From assembly GCF_003449035.1 (NCBI RefSeq), contig NZ_QRGB01000001.1, positions 1,178,001 to 1,242,000 of the forward strand: a stretch of DNA of 64,000 nt. The letters run 5' to 3'. The DNA is from Pedobacter indicus (GTDB lineage: Bacteria; Bacteroidota; Bacteroidia; Sphingobacteriales; Sphingobacteriaceae). Shown here piece by piece: positions 1 through 9,898 of this stretch (position 1 is its first letter; each line of letters starts with the position of its first letter). The notes under the pieces were generated by a model. It was given only the letters and a program-made list of their open reading frames with translations. It was not told the DNA's origin and made no database searches. Both the position numbers and the translations under genes were made by a program.

Positions 1-1
1 T

Positions 2-187
2 GACCAGAATGGAGACCCAGCAAAATATGGCTTAACTGAACTTGGTTTGCAAAAAGGAGCAATTATTCGCATTGTATTACCGTCCCCATACGGATATCAA
101 TCACAGGCTCAAGGAGACGTTCCTGCGAACTCTCCACTGGATTTTTACATCGAAGTTTTGGAAGTACAACCGCCTTCACCATACTAA
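2..187 (+). CDS. FKBP-type peptidyl-prolyl isomerase, C-terminal end (partial)
   Basis: An open frame enters from the left edge and stops at 185-187. Its 61 residues end in a typical FKBP C-terminus: a GLQKGAIIRIVLPSPYGY segment matching the family signature (G-x-x-R-x-x-x-P-x-x-x-x-YG), then an NSPLDFYIEVLEV strand. The product would catalyse proline cis-trans isomerisation as a folding helper. It lies 25 bp upstream of a second FKBP gene on the same strand, so the two are probably one transcript of related isomerases. The start and N-terminus are outside the window, so localisation cannot be judged. Confidence 0.8.
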   Translation, partial: DQNGDPAKYGLTELGLQKGAIIRIVLPSPYGYQSQAQGDVPANSPLDFYIEVLEVQPPSPY

Positions 188-212
188 TAAAAATTTTAAT
201 TACAGCTCTTTA

Positions 213-1169
213 ATGAATATACGGTATAGTCGATTCTTGATTTTGTGTCTATTGGGAGTAATGATATTTAGCTCCTGCGATAAAAAAGAGTATCAAACGA
301 TTGTTGAACTTGATGAGGAAAATATACAGGCTTACATCAGGAAGAATAATTTGACGAACGTTGTTCCGTTCGGAAATACGGGAATGTACTATCAGGTTCT
401 TGAAGAGGGCACCGGTGCCCCGCTAAATTATGATAGCAAGATTCCATTAGTATATTCATTTATCACCCACGATGGTAGTTACCAGGCTATAGATACTTTT
501 AGCATGGCCAACCGATATGCTGATTTTTTAGGTTATTTTCCCTATGGATCCTCTGTGGCAAATGGTAATTCGGGCTCGCCGCTAGATAAAGAAGAGGGTT
601 TAAAGTTGGTATTGCACGATGCTTTGAAGAATGCGGGCGGAAAGATACGTGTGCTCGTCCCTTCTCGTTTAGCATATGGACGCAATGGTTCTAAGTTGGT
701 CGGTTCAAACATGAGCTTAGATTATACAATCCATGCGATCGATCCCGAGACTTTGCCAGAATATGAATCGTACGTCATCGAAAAATATATTCCCACGATC
801 AACGGCATGCAGGTAGCTGATTTCGAAAAAAGTGAGACAGGAGTATATTATAATATTTTGGAGCCAGGAACTGGGGATGTCGTGTCTGAGACCTCAACGG
901 TTAAATTGGGATATGCGTTGAGATTATTGAATGGTAATATCTTAGAAGAATCTTCAACAGACTCGACCTCATTAACATTATCCAATACAATTGATGGCTG
1001 GAAGGAAGTACTCCCAAAACTGAAAGCAGGAGGTAAGGTTCGTATGATTGTGCCTTCGAGCCAAGCCTATGGGACAGCAGGTAATTCAGGTAGTAGTAGC
1101 GGTGGTGGAGGTATACCTCCCTTTTCACCTTTAGACTTTGAAGTGAAAATTAAATCGGTCAACGATTAA
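213..1169 (+). CDS. FKBP-type peptidyl-prolyl isomerase lipoprotein, two FKBP domains
   Basis: The 318-residue product begins with a lipoprotein signal peptide: basic MNIRYSR, a hydrophobic stretch, and lipobox FSSC with Cys22. An in-frame upstream extension to 42 would read through the preceding gene and hide the signal, so the ATG at 213 is chosen. Two FKBP-like repeats follow, roughly residues 60-175 and 205-318, each with the diagnostic loop: GGKIRVLVPSRLAYG and GGKVRMIVPSSQAYG. The protein is expected to be anchored in the envelope and to assist folding of exported proteins; this is inference from the family. Gliding-associated GldI-like proteins share this architecture, but nothing else from a gliding locus is nearby. 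Confidence 0.85.
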   Translation: MNIRYSRFLILCLLGVMIFSSCDKKEYQTIVELDEENIQAYIRKNNLTNVVPFGNTGMYYQVLEEGTGAPLNYDSKIPLVYSFITHDGSYQAIDTFSMANRYADFLGYFPYGSSVANGNSGSPLDKEEGLKLVLHDALKNAGGKIRVLVPSRLAYGRNGSKLVGSNMSLDYTIHAIDPETLPEYESYVIEKYIPTINGMQVADFEKSETGVYYNILEPGTGDVVSETSTVKLGYALRLLNGNILEESSTDSTSLTLSNTIDGWKEVLPKLKAGGKVRMIVPSSQAYGTAGNSGSSSGGGGIPPFSPLDFEVKIKSVND

Positions 1170-1187
1170 TCGTAGAGAATTTGGTTG

Positions 1188-2054
1188 CTAGGAAATAGCT
1201 TCTAAAACAGCTTCTTTAAACGTTAAGCATGTGTGGGGAAAAAGGTCATGAATCTTATTGTCCTCGCATAGCAGATCACCTTGAATATTTTTACTAAAAG
1301 CTCCGGCAATTTTTTTAGGTAAACCGCCACTTGTACTTAGCCAAAAGGTGGAAAAGAATGTATGAACAAACGGTAGAGTTATGACTGTTCGTTTTACTTT
1401 TGAAAGTTTCATGAACTCCAACAACATCTCTTTATAACTTAATATTTCTGGGCCTCCGATATCGAAACTTTGATTGAATACTGCCGGATTAAATGAGATA
1501 AAGTCCAGATAAGCAATGGCATCAGATAGTGCTATGGGCTGGCATCGGCTTTTAGCCAATTTTGTATTTGAAACTATTGTCAGATTTTTAGTCATCTTTT
1601 TAAAAATCTGCATTAAGAGTGAATCTTTCCCTACAATATTACTGGTTCTAATAATTGTATAAGGAATATAGCTTTCCTCGAGTAAGTCCTTCACCTCATC
1701 GATTACTGGAGAGCGCAGAGGTAGCACGTAAATTAAATGCGAACAATTGACGCGTCTTGCTTTCTTTATGTAATTTTGTAAGGATAACAGTTCGAGTTCT
1801 TGATAAATATCACCTCGTTCTGCTATATAATAGCTAAAGTAAAATGCGACATCAAGATCTTCAGGGAAGTTTTTAGAATATTTTTCGCGAATTAGATCTC
1901 CTTGTATCGTTGATAAATTTTTCTCAGTTTTCTTGTTGGCATAAAAAAGTGTTTCACTCCGTATCAAACACGTAACCCAATAATCTTTCTTAAGAAAATA
2001 CGATACTAATTCCTGTCCTAAATAGTTGTTGACGCCGGTTAATAATATGTTCAT
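1188..2054 (-). CDS. NAD(P)-binding SDR-like / NmrA-like protein
   Basis: The 288-residue product starts with a Rossmann-type dinucleotide-binding segment, MNILLTGVNNYLGQELVSYF. Its glycine motif is relaxed (G-V-N-N-Y-L-G) as in atypical short-chain dehydrogenases that act as epimerase-like or regulatory proteins. A YSY sequence occurs but no clear YxxxK catalytic pair is seen, so catalysis is uncertain. The C-terminal part (DIGGPEILSYKEMLLEFMKL) resembles the substrate-side region of NAD-dependent epimerase/complex I NDUFA9-like members. It converges on the FKBP gene with an 18-bp gap and diverges from the photolyase-like gene. Substrate unknown. Confidence 0.65.
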   Translation of the reverse strand: MNILLTGVNNYLGQELVSYFLKKDYWVTCLIRSETLFYANKKTEKNLSTIQGDLIREKYSKNFPEDLDVAFYFSYYIAERGDIYQELELLSLQNYIKKARRVNCSHLIYVLPLRSPVIDEVKDLLEESYIPYTIIRTSNIVGKDSLLMQIFKKMTKNLTIVSNTKLAKSRCQPIALSDAIAYLDFISFNPAVFNQSFDIGGPEILSYKEMLLEFMKLSKVKRTVITLPFVHTFFSTFWLSTSGGLPKKIAGAFSKNIQGDLLCEDNKIHDLFPHTCLTFKEAVLEAIS

Positions 2055-2200
2055 TTTAGAAAAATTCGTATTCCTTTATACTACTACAAATTAATAGCGT
2101 CAAAAGTTTCTTTTGCATGTATTTAATATAGGGTATTGTAAATAGAATGTAAATATCTCCATTATAGTCGAATTGTTGAAAAGAACGTTCAAATATGAAG

Positions 2201-2208
2201 TATATTTG
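2201..2208 (+). promoter_or_regulatory. Bacteroidota -7 promoter element (TATATTTG)
   Basis: TATATTTG matches the TAnnTTTG -7 consensus of Bacteroidota housekeeping promoters and ends 23 bp before the photolyase-like ATG. A TTG at 2176-2178 could be the -33 element, at a slightly long 22-bp spacing. Confidence 0.55.
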
Positions 2209-2231
2209 TTTTACACGAATTACTTCTAAGA

Positions 2232-3428
2232 ATGGATAAAAGGACCATATTACTTTGGTTTAGAAACGACTTACGAATTTGTGATAATGAAATGATTAGT
2301 CTGGCAACGGAAAAAGCCAGTTTAATCTTGCCTGTCTATATTTATGACACTCGTTTGTTTACCGTAACAAATCAACAGTTTAAAAAAACTGGTGTCATGC
2401 GTGCAAAGTTTATCAACGATAGCGTTCGCGATTTACAACAATCTTTTCGTGCGATGGGTGGGAATCTGATTATAGAGCATGGTTTGCCAGAAGAGATACT
2501 GCCTGTCCTTGCCAAAAAATATAATGTCGATGAAGTTTATCATCATCGTGAGGTAGCTCAGGAAGAAACCAAGGTGTCGGGTCTTGTAGAAGAGGCTTTG
2601 TGGAAACTTCAATTAAATCTACGTCACTTTATTGGACACACTTTGTACCATAAGGAGGATTTGCCTTTTCCCATTAGAGATATTCCCAATGATTTCAATG
2701 TTTTTAAACGAAAGACAATAAAAGAAGGGGTTATTAGGCCTAGTATTGAAGTCGGCTCGAATATGAATTTTGTCGAAGTTGCTGAAAGTAGTGATGTGCC
2801 CGATCTGACAGTATTGGGTTTTGATAAGCATGAAATTGCACAGGCTTTAGCATCTCCGATTAAAGGTGGAGAAGGAGAAGCAGTTTTACGTCTAAATAAT
2901 TTGATTAAAAGCATGGATAGTGACTGGCCTGAATCAGGTTTGTCTCCGTGGTTGAACTTAGGCTGCCTTTCCGTCCATACCTTCTACCATGCTCTTGTAA
3001 AGCAGACTAATTTCTCGAAAGCAACCCTTAACAGGTTAATGGATGAGCTGTGGTGGCATGATTATTACCGATTCATGTTCAAGAAGCATAAAAATCAATT
3101 TTTTAAACTTGAAGGGTTTGCGTCTCAGGCTCCCGTCTATACTGGCACCGACCAGGATTTTGAGAAATGGAAAAATGGGACGACAGAAAATGTTGAAGTA
3201 AATGAAATTATGAAATCCCTTAATGAAACTGGCTATATAGATCGTCAAAAAAAGCTAATTGCCGCATCGTATCTCGTGCATGACCTAAATGTGAATTGGC
3301 TTTTGGGAGCTGCTTATTTTGAGGAAAAATTAATCGATTATAGTCCAGCAAATAACTATGGGAGCTGGGCTCATGTGGCGGGTGTTGGTAGTAGCTCTAA
3401 ACATAATCAGAATTATATTGTTAGTTAA
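2232..3428 (+). CDS. cryptochrome DASH-like photolyase family protein (short)
   Basis: The 398-residue protein has the N-terminal alpha/beta domain of the photolyase/cryptochrome family (ILLWFRNDLRICDNEMI; about residues 1-130). It also has the DASH-like stretch HTLYHKEDLPFPIRDIPNDF and a C-terminal helical FAD domain (WWHDYYRFMFKKH, then IDYSPANNYGSW). It would bind FAD and act in blue-light sensing or single-stranded-DNA photolesion repair, by family. The chain ends about nine residues after the GSWAHVAGVGS segment. DASH proteins usually continue with a DPR..RYFN motif and a further 30 or so residues, and the usual TGIPFVDA segment reads TTENVEVNE here. It may therefore be a diverged or shortened subfamily. 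Confidence 0.8.
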   Translation: MDKRTILLWFRNDLRICDNEMISLATEKASLILPVYIYDTRLFTVTNQQFKKTGVMRAKFINDSVRDLQQSFRAMGGNLIIEHGLPEEILPVLAKKYNVDEVYHHREVAQEETKVSGLVEEALWKLQLNLRHFIGHTLYHKEDLPFPIRDIPNDFNVFKRKTIKEGVIRPSIEVGSNMNFVEVAESSDVPDLTVLGFDKHEIAQALASPIKGGEGEAVLRLNNLIKSMDSDWPESGLSPWLNLGCLSVHTFYHALVKQTNFSKATLNRLMDELWWHDYYRFMFKKHKNQFFKLEGFASQAPVYTGTDQDFEKWKNGTTENVEVNEIMKSLNETGYIDRQKKLIAASYLVHDLNVNWLLGAAYFEEKLIDYSPANNYGSWAHVAGVGSSSKHNQNYIVS

Positions 3429-3472
3429 TTAAAAAAATCCTAGATTCCTTACTGCCACAATCATTTAATTTA

Positions 3473-3480
3473 TAACTTTG
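3473..3480 (+). promoter_or_regulatory. -7 promoter element for sucA (TAACTTTG)
   Basis: TAACTTTG fits TAnnTTTG and ends 18 bp before the sucA ATG, giving a very short leader. No convincing TTTG lies 19-21 bp upstream, so the call rests on the -7 element alone. Confidence 0.5.
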
Positions 3481-3498
3481 CTTTATACGTATAAAAAC

Positions 3499-6294
3499 AT
3501 GAATAAGCTTTCTTTTTTGAGTAACGCTGACTCACGTTATATTGATTCAATGTATGAGTCATATAAAAATGATCCAGAGTCTGTTGATTTTGGGTGGCAA
3601 AAATTCTTTGAAGGGTTTGATTTCGGTTCATCATCTCAAGGAACCGGTACACCTACCACCGCTGAAACTCCTGAACATATTTTAAAGGAAATCAATGTAT
3701 TAAATATGATAAATGGCTACCGAGAAAGAGGCCATTTATTTACAAAGACTAATCCAGTCCGTGAACGTCGACAATATTTTCCAGGCAAAGAGCTTGCTAC
3801 ATTTGGTCTGGAGGAATCGGATATGGATACCGTATTTAATGCGGGTGTTGAAGTGGGATTAGGCCCTGCTAAGCTCCGGGATATTCGTCAACTAATTGAA
3901 GATACCTATTGCGATACAATTGGTGCAGAATTTAAATATATTCGTCATCCGGAAAAAATAGCATGGCTTCAGAGTAGAATGGAGGGTGAGCGGAATGAGC
4001 CTAACTTTGATATCGAGACAAAAAAGCGGATACTTCAGAAACTGAATGAAGCCGTTGTGTTCGAAAATTTTTTAGGTACGAAGTTTTTGGGTCAGAAGCG
4101 TTTTTCACTCGAGGGTGCTGAAAGTTTAATACCTGCTTTGGATTCTGTAATTCAGAAAGGAGCTGACTTAGGTATTGAAGAATTTGTGATTGGTATGGCG
4201 CATCGGGGAAGGTTGAACGTATTAGCCAACATATTGGGTAAAACATATGAAACTTTATTTAGTGAATTCGAGGGTAAGACCACGGAAGATACTGAATTTG
4301 GAGGCGATGTTAAATACCATTTGGGTTTCTCGACTGATGTGACTACTGCAAGTAACAAAAGCGTTCATTTAAGCTTGTGCCCAAATCCATCTCACTTGGA
4401 AACTGTCAACCCGGTGGTTGAGGGAATTGTCCGTTCAAAGATTGATATGAAGTATGATGGGCAAAGCTCTAAAATTGCTCCTATCCTCATCCATGGAGAT
4501 GCAGCGGTAGCAGGACAGGGAATTATGTATGAAGTTATTCAAATGTCGAAATTGAGTGGCTACAAAACCGGAGGTACAATTCATGTAGTGATAAATAACC
4601 AAGTTGGATTTACCACAAATTATAAAGATGCTCGGTCATCCACATACTGTACCGATATTGCCAAAGTAACCCTTTCACCTGTATTTCATGTAAATGGAGA
4701 TGATGTGGAGGCTTTGGTCTATGCGATTAATATGGCTGTGGAGTATCGTCAAAAATATCATACTGATGTATTTATCGATATGCTTTGCTATCGTCGCTAT
4801 GGGCACAATGAAGCAGATGAGCCGAAATTTACGCAGCCTTTGCTATACAAGGCAATAGAGAAACATCTTAATCCACGCGAAATATATAACAAAAAACTTC
4901 TTGAGCAAGGGAGTGTTGATGCTAGCCTTGCGAAAGAAATGGAGAAAAACTTTAGAGCATTATTACAAGAGCGGCTGGATGAGTCTAAAGATGACGAGAA
5001 TATTCCGGATGTTAATCCGATGTATTCCGGTGCATGGAACGGTTTAAGAAAAGCAAAATACGAGGATATATTTGTTCCCGCTGATACTGCTGTCTCCGAG
5101 AAGGACTTTATAAAGATAGCCAAAGAAATTACACAGTTACCTGAGGATAAGAAGTTCTTCAGAAAAATTGAACGTCTATTTGCTGAGCGACGGAAAATGG
5201 TTGAGAACAAAACGTTTGACTGGGCTATGGGTGAATTGATGGCTTATGGTACCTTATTGAATGAGGGCAAAAGGGTGCGTATTTCAGGTCAAGATGTTGA
5301 GCGAGGTACCTTCTCTCATCGGCATGCCATATTGACCTTGGAAGATTCTGAAGAAGAGTACGTGCCCCTCGCACAGTTGAATGACGGAACCGCGAGGTTT
5401 GATATTTATAATTCTCATCTTTCGGAATATGGAGTTTTGGGTTTTGAATATGGTTATGCGTTAGCAAATCCACACTCACTAACCATATGGGAGGCCCAGT
5501 TCGGGGACTTTGTTAATGGCGCACAAATCATTATCGACCAATACATAGCCAGTGCCGAAGCAAAATGGCGGCGTTCGAATGGATTGGTAATGTTGCTTCC
5601 TCATGGCTACGAGGGACAAGGGCCTGAACATTCTTCCGCTCGTCTAGAGCGTTTTCTGGAGTTATGCGCGGAGAATAATATGCAGGTAGCAAATTGTACG
5701 ACTCCCGCCAGCTTTTTCCATATTTTAAGAAGACAACTGCACCGAGATTTTAGAAAACCTCTAATTGTATTTACACCGAAAAGCTTATTGCGCCATCCAT
5801 TGGTGATGTCAAAATTAGAAGAGTTTACAAAAGGAAAGTTCCGAGAAGTTATCGATGATAATTATGTACGCTCTGCTAATGTCAAACGAGTTCTGTTTTG
5901 TACCGGTAAAGTTTATTATGATTTATTGGATAAACAGCAAACGGCCAAACGTAAAGATGTGGCAATCGTTAGAGTTGAGCAGTTATATCCGATTCCTATG
6001 GATAAGCTCCGCGCTATAAAAACAAAATATAAGAACGCTGAAGAGTTTCTCTGGGTACAGGAAGAGCCAGAGAACATGGGGGCTTGGCCGTACATATGTC
6101 GGAAGTTACGTAAATCAAGAATTAGCTTGGAAGTAATTTGCCGTAAAGAAGGAAGTAGTCCGGCAACAGGTTATCAAAAACAGCACATTGCCCAACAGCT
6201 GGTTATCGTCGAAAAAGCTTTCGAAACCAAGGTTGGCACAGAGGTCAAGGAGACTATCAAGAAAACAACCAAAGAGGCAGCAAAAGTAGATTAA
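3499..6294 (+). CDS. sucA: 2-oxoglutarate dehydrogenase E1 component
   Basis: The 931-residue thiamine-diphosphate enzyme decarboxylates 2-oxoglutarate and passes the succinyl group to the E2 lipoyl arm. Landmarks are the N-terminal E2-docking-like segment (SNADSRYIDSMYESYKNDP), MAHRGRLNVLANI, the ThDP-binding region GDAAVAGQGIMYE with INNQVGFTT, and the C-terminal transketolase half (PHGYEGQGPEHSSARLERFL). An upstream in-frame TTG at 3478 lies inside the -7 element, so the ATG at 3499 is preferred. odhB follows after 15 bp, forming the usual E1-E2 operon; the E3 gene lies separately at 10576. Confidence 0.97.
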   Translation: MNKLSFLSNADSRYIDSMYESYKNDPESVDFGWQKFFEGFDFGSSSQGTGTPTTAETPEHILKEINVLNMINGYRERGHLFTKTNPVRERRQYFPGKELATFGLEESDMDTVFNAGVEVGLGPAKLRDIRQLIEDTYCDTIGAEFKYIRHPEKIAWLQSRMEGERNEPNFDIETKKRILQKLNEAVVFENFLGTKFLGQKRFSLEGAESLIPALDSVIQKGADLGIEEFVIGMAHRGRLNVLANILGKTYETLFSEFEGKTTEDTEFGGDVKYHLGFSTDVTTASNKSVHLSLCPNPSHLETVNPVVEGIVRSKIDMKYDGQSSKIAPILIHGDAAVAGQGIMYEVIQMSKLSGYKTGGTIHVVINNQVGFTTNYKDARSSTYCTDIAKVTLSPVFHVNGDDVEALVYAINMAVEYRQKYHTDVFIDMLCYRRYGHNEADEPKFTQPLLYKAIEKHLNPREIYNKKLLEQGSVDASLAKEMEKNFRALLQERLDESKDDENIPDVNPMYSGAWNGLRKAKYEDIFVPADTAVSEKDFIKIAKEITQLPEDKKFFRKIERLFAERRKMVENKTFDWAMGELMAYGTLLNEGKRVRISGQDVERGTFSHRHAILTLEDSEEEYVPLAQLNDGTARFDIYNSHLSEYGVLGFEYGYALANPHSLTIWEAQFGDFVNGAQIIIDQYIASAEAKWRRSNGLVMLLPHGYEGQGPEHSSARLERFLELCAENNMQVANCTTPASFFHILRRQLHRDFRKPLIVFTPKSLLRHPLVMSKLEEFTKGKFREVIDDNYVRSANVKRVLFCTGKVYYDLLDKQQTAKRKDVAIVRVEQLYPIPMDKLRAIKTKYKNAEEFLWVQEEPENMGAWPYICRKLRKSRISLEVICRKEGSSPATGYQKQHIAQQLVIVEKAFETKVGTEVKETIKKTTKEAAKVD

Positions 6295-6309
6295 CAAAAC
6301 GAAGCATTT

Positions 6310-7575
6310 ATGAGTTTAGAAATGAAAGTGCCTACCGTAGGCGAGTCAATTACAGAGGTAACCGTGGCCGAGTGGCTAAAGAATGACGGTGATTATGTTG
6401 AGATGGATGAGGTTATTGCCGAGCTTGAGTCAGACAAAGCAACTTTTGAGTTACCAGCAGAAAAGGCGGGTATTTTACGGCATGTAGCCAGTGAGGGAGA
6501 TACACTGGAAATCGGTGCTATTATCTGTAAGATTGAAGAAGGCGGTAAATCCGAAGGATCTGCGGAAAAAACAGATAATGAAAAACCGGCTGAAGAGGCT
6601 AAGGATGAACCGAAAAGTGATTCCCAAGCCAGTGCAAGTACACAAACAGAGACTCAAGATACTTATGCATCAGGAACTGCTTCTCCCGCTGCTGCTAAGA
6701 TATTGAAAGAAAAAGGTATTGACCCGCAATCTGTTAAAGGTACAGGCAAGGACGGTCGAATCACGAAAGAAGATGCTTTAAATGCTTCACCTGCTAAATC
6801 GGAAGCAAAAGCCGATAATCAACAAGCATCTGCTTCTGCAAGTCCGGCAACTTCGACCGCGGCGTCAAGCGGAGCTAGAGAAGAAAAGAGAGAAAAAATG
6901 TCCTCTTTGCGTAAAACAATAGCGAAGCGATTGGTTACGGTGAAGAACGAAACGGCGATGTTAACAACATTTAATGAAGTTGACATGAAACCTATCATGG
7001 ATATTAGATCGAAGTATAAGGATAAGTTTAAGGAAAAACATGGTATTGGACTTGGGTTCATGTCATTTTTTGCCAAAGCAGTTTGTATGGCACTAAAAGA
7101 GTGGCCATCTGTCAACGCAAGAATTGAGGAAAATGAAATTGTATTCAGTAACTTCGTTGACATCTCAATTGCTGTTTCTGCACCTAAAGGGCTTGTTGTT
7201 CCGATTATTCGGAATGCAGAATCAAAGTCTCTTCAAGATATTGAGAAGAGTGTTGCTGAACTGGCAGGTAAAGCTCGAGATAATAAACTGACAATCGAAG
7301 AGATGACGGGTGGAACCTTTACGATTACCAATGGCGGTGTGTTCGGTTCAATGATGTCAACTCCAATTATTAATGCACCTCAATCGGCAATCTTAGGAAT
7401 GCATAACATTATCCAAAGACCGGTAGCCATAAATGGCGAGGTAGTGATCCGACCGATGATGTATGTTGCATTGTCTTATGATCACAGAATTATCGACGGA
7501 CGAGAGTCTGTGAGTTTCCTGGTTCGGGTTAAAGAACTACTCGAAGATCCAACGAGACTCCTATTGGATGTTTAA
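6310..7575 (+). CDS. odhB: dihydrolipoamide succinyltransferase E2 of the 2-oxoglutarate dehydrogenase complex
   Basis: The 421-residue protein shows the full E2 order. An N-terminal lipoyl domain carries Lys43 in the ESDKATF context as the lipoylated residue. An acidic/alanine linker is followed by an E3/E1-binding domain near residues 123-160 ([20 protein letters not shown]). Another linker leads to a C-terminal acyltransferase domain with the catalytic DHRIIDG at about 391-397. It transfers succinyl groups from lipoamide to CoA. It sits 15 bp after sucA and is followed by a terminator-like hairpin, so the operon probably ends here. Confidence 0.97.
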   Translation: MSLEMKVPTVGESITEVTVAEWLKNDGDYVEMDEVIAELESDKATFELPAEKAGILRHVASEGDTLEIGAIICKIEEGGKSEGSAEKTDNEKPAEEAKDEPKSDSQASASTQTETQDTYASGTASPAAAKILKEKGIDPQSVKGTGKDGRITKEDALNASPAKSEAKADNQQASASASPATSTAASSGAREEKREKMSSLRKTIAKRLVTVKNETAMLTTFNEVDMKPIMDIRSKYKDKFKEKHGIGLGFMSFFAKAVCMALKEWPSVNARIEENEIVFSNFVDISIAVSAPKGLVVPIIRNAESKSLQDIEKSVAELAGKARDNKLTIEEMTGGTFTITNGGVFGSMMSTPIINAPQSAILGMHNIIQRPVAINGEVVIRPMMYVALSYDHRIIDGRESVSFLVRVKELLEDPTRLLLDV

Positions 7576-7586
7576 TTTTACAAATA

Positions 7587-7614
7587 AAGAGGGATTACGA
7601 CGTTAATCCCTCTT
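7587..7614 (+). terminator. hairpin after odhB
   Basis: An 11-bp inverted repeat (7587-7597 pairing with 7604-7614, arms AAGAGGGATTA/TAATCCCTCTT) with a 6-nt loop follows the odhB stop by 11 bp. It lacks a long T-run, so termination would be weak or the hairpin may act as a 3' end stabiliser. Confidence 0.55.
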
Positions 7615-7645
7615 CAATTATAGGTCCTCTCTAGAAAATTATTCC

Positions 7646-8659
7646 TTGAAAAGATTTTATCTCACGGTCATCCTTATGTTATGCCTTATCCAGATAAAGG
7701 CACAGATGCTGGAGTGGGATGTAGGCTTCTTCGGGTTTGTTGATAATAGGGAGTACGCTGCTTCGGGTAGGGAGTCAGCTACCTTTCTAGGCACCCAATT
7801 GAGTCCGGAAGTTGGCTTGCTGGTAGATAGTACACATCGAATCCGTTTTGGGATGAATCTTTTACACGAGTTCGGAACCAAGCAATTTAGTAATAAGATT
7901 AGCCCCACAGTTTATTATAATTATCAAAAAGATCACATCAGCTTCTATATGGGGGCCTTTCCTCGTAGAGGCTTAACAGATGACTTTTCAAGGGCGCTAC
8001 TGAGTGACACGCTTATCTATTTTCGTCCGAATCATACTGGACTACTCTTTAAAGTTGAAAAGCCCCTGCTTAATCAAAATATATGGATTGACTGGGTTAG
8101 TAAACAATCAGTTGATCAACGTGAACAGTTTATGGTCGGGGCTTCCGGTAAGGTTCAGCTAGGAATGTTCTTTGTTGCTCATGATGCGTTGCTTTGGCAC
8201 AATGCACTTCCTGATAATCCCCCAGAGGACATGCATCTTCAAGATAATGTCGCTATTACAGCACAAGTGGGCATAGACATGACGAAGATTTCTGATTTAG
8301 ACTCTTTAACTTTCGGAGTTGGGGGTATTTTATCAGCCGACCGTTTACGCGGTGTTTACGATTGGAAAGGGGCGCGGGGTGCTTTGATTGAAGTTCATGG
8401 AGCTTATCGTTCATTTTTCGTTCACAATACATTTTATGTCGGCGACCGACAAGCTCTTGCACTTGGTGACGATTTTTATTCAGAAAAGCTATACAATCGC
8501 TTAGATTTAGGTTGGTCACCGTTGAGAAATAAGCGGTTTTCGGCAAAATTGATCGCGAGTTTTCATTTTACAGCGGGTGCGATAGATAATCAACAGACCC
8601 TATTACTCCGCTATAATATCGGGTCAGCACATCTTTTAAAAAACACAAGGTTTAAGTAG
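7646..8659 (+). CDS. unknown secreted protein, probably outer-membrane beta-barrel
   Basis: The family is not recognised. The 337-residue product begins with a clean signal peptide (MKRFYLTVILMLCLIQIKAQ) only if the TTG at 7646 is used as start; the next ATG would cut the signal short. After cleavage the chain is rich in alternating hydrophobic/aromatic stretches typical of outer-membrane strands (GVGGILSADRLRGVYDW, KLIASFHFTAGAI). It carries no enzyme motif that can be identified. It is followed 9 bp later by the GNAT-like gene, suggesting co-transcription. Confidence 0.6.
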   Translation: MKRFYLTVILMLCLIQIKAQMLEWDVGFFGFVDNREYAASGRESATFLGTQLSPEVGLLVDSTHRIRFGMNLLHEFGTKQFSNKISPTVYYNYQKDHISFYMGAFPRRGLTDDFSRALLSDTLIYFRPNHTGLLFKVEKPLLNQNIWIDWVSKQSVDQREQFMVGASGKVQLGMFFVAHDALLWHNALPDNPPEDMHLQDNVAITAQVGIDMTKISDLDSLTFGVGGILSADRLRGVYDWKGARGALIEVHGAYRSFFVHNTFYVGDRQALALGDDFYSEKLYNRLDLGWSPLRNKRFSAKLIASFHFTAGAIDNQQTLLLRYNIGSAHLLKNTRFK

Positions 8660-8668
8660 TTTTACGGT

Positions 8669-9832
8669 ATGAATTTAATTGAAGTAAATAGTGTTGAGCT
8701 GAGCCGGGATTTTATCGAGATGGCACCTCAATTCTATAAGGGAGATTCCAATTACATCAGACCACTCGATTCGGACGTAGAGAAAGTATTTCAACCATCA
8801 CAGAACAATTTTTTTAATGACGGCGAATGCATACGCTGGTTGCTTAAAGGTGCCTCTGGAAGGTATATCGGCAGAATAGCCGCATTTTATACCAAGCAAG
8901 AGCCTAGGGGCGCCGACCGTCCCGCAGGTGGATGTGGTTTTTTTGAATGTATAAACGACCAAAAAGCCGCTGATATCCTGTTTGACGCTGCGAAAGAATG
9001 GCTCCAATCAAAAGGTTTGGAAGCCATGGATGGTCCTATCAATTTTGGTGAAAGAAATAACTGGTGGGGGCTGCTGGTGGATGGTTTTTACAAGCCTTGT
9101 TATATGTGTAACTATAACCCCGCTTATTACCAAACATTATTTGAAAATTATGGCTTTCAGGTTTATTATAAGCAATATACCTATTGGCGTGATGTTCAAG
9201 AAAAACTCGATACGCGTTATGCCGAGCGTGCCAAAAAGATCTTACAACATAAAGGTTATACCTTTTCACATGTCGATAGGGCCAATCTCGAAAAAGCTGC
9301 GACAGACTTCAGAACTGTTTATAATAAAGCTTGGGTAAAACATGCAGGTGTTAGTGAAATATCTGAAAAACAGGCAAATGATCTGTTAAAAGATATGAAG
9401 CCGATATTAGACCCCAGACTTATTTGGTTTGCTTATTACGAAGAAGAGCCTATTGCTTTCTGGATTTCGCTTCCTGATGTCAATGAGCTGATTGTACAGA
9501 AGTTGAATGGGAAATTAACATTATGGGGTAAATTACTATTCCTTTGGCGTAAACTTACCAATCAATGTAAGACGATGTTTGGTGTAATTTTTGGAGTTGT
9601 GCCTGAGCATCAAAAAAAAGGTGTCGAGATCGCTTTAATTGTAGAATCTGCTCTTTTGGTGCAATCCGAATCTATGCCTTACAAAAACTTGCAAATGAAT
9701 TGGATAGGCGATTTTAATCCGAAAATGATGAGAGTAGCTGAACAAATTGGTGCAAAAATATATAAAACGCATCATACCTATCGTTTTTTATTTGATCAGA
9801 GCTTGGTTTTTGAAAGATACCCGATAATCTAA
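8669..9832 (+). CDS. GNAT-superfamily-like protein (YghO-type)
   Basis: The 387-residue cytosolic protein resembles the YghO-type family with a GNAT N-acetyltransferase-like fold. An N-terminal segment (FIEMAPQFYKGDSNYIRPLDSDVEKVF) and a conserved GPINFGERNNWWGLLV motif near residue 125 are typical. A C-terminal half carries a GVIFGVVPEHQKKGVEIALI segment that looks like an acetyl-CoA pyrophosphate loop (Q/R-x-x-G-x-x/G type). The substrate is not known. It is nine bases after the preceding membrane-like protein and has no terminator of its own before the azurin promoter region. Confidence 0.6.
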   Translation: MNLIEVNSVELSRDFIEMAPQFYKGDSNYIRPLDSDVEKVFQPSQNNFFNDGECIRWLLKGASGRYIGRIAAFYTKQEPRGADRPAGGCGFFECINDQKAADILFDAAKEWLQSKGLEAMDGPINFGERNNWWGLLVDGFYKPCYMCNYNPAYYQTLFENYGFQVYYKQYTYWRDVQEKLDTRYAERAKKILQHKGYTFSHVDRANLEKAATDFRTVYNKAWVKHAGVSEISEKQANDLLKDMKPILDPRLIWFAYYEEEPIAFWISLPDVNELIVQKLNGKLTLWGKLLFLWRKLTNQCKTMFGVIFGVVPEHQKKGVEIALIVESALLVQSESMPYKNLQMNWIGDFNPKMMRVAEQIGAKIYKTHHTYRFLFDQSLVFERYPII

Positions 9833-9898
9833 ATCACTTCTTTGTAAAAAAATACAAAAACATCTTCTTTAAAATCTTCGAAACATTCGCTAAATGTG

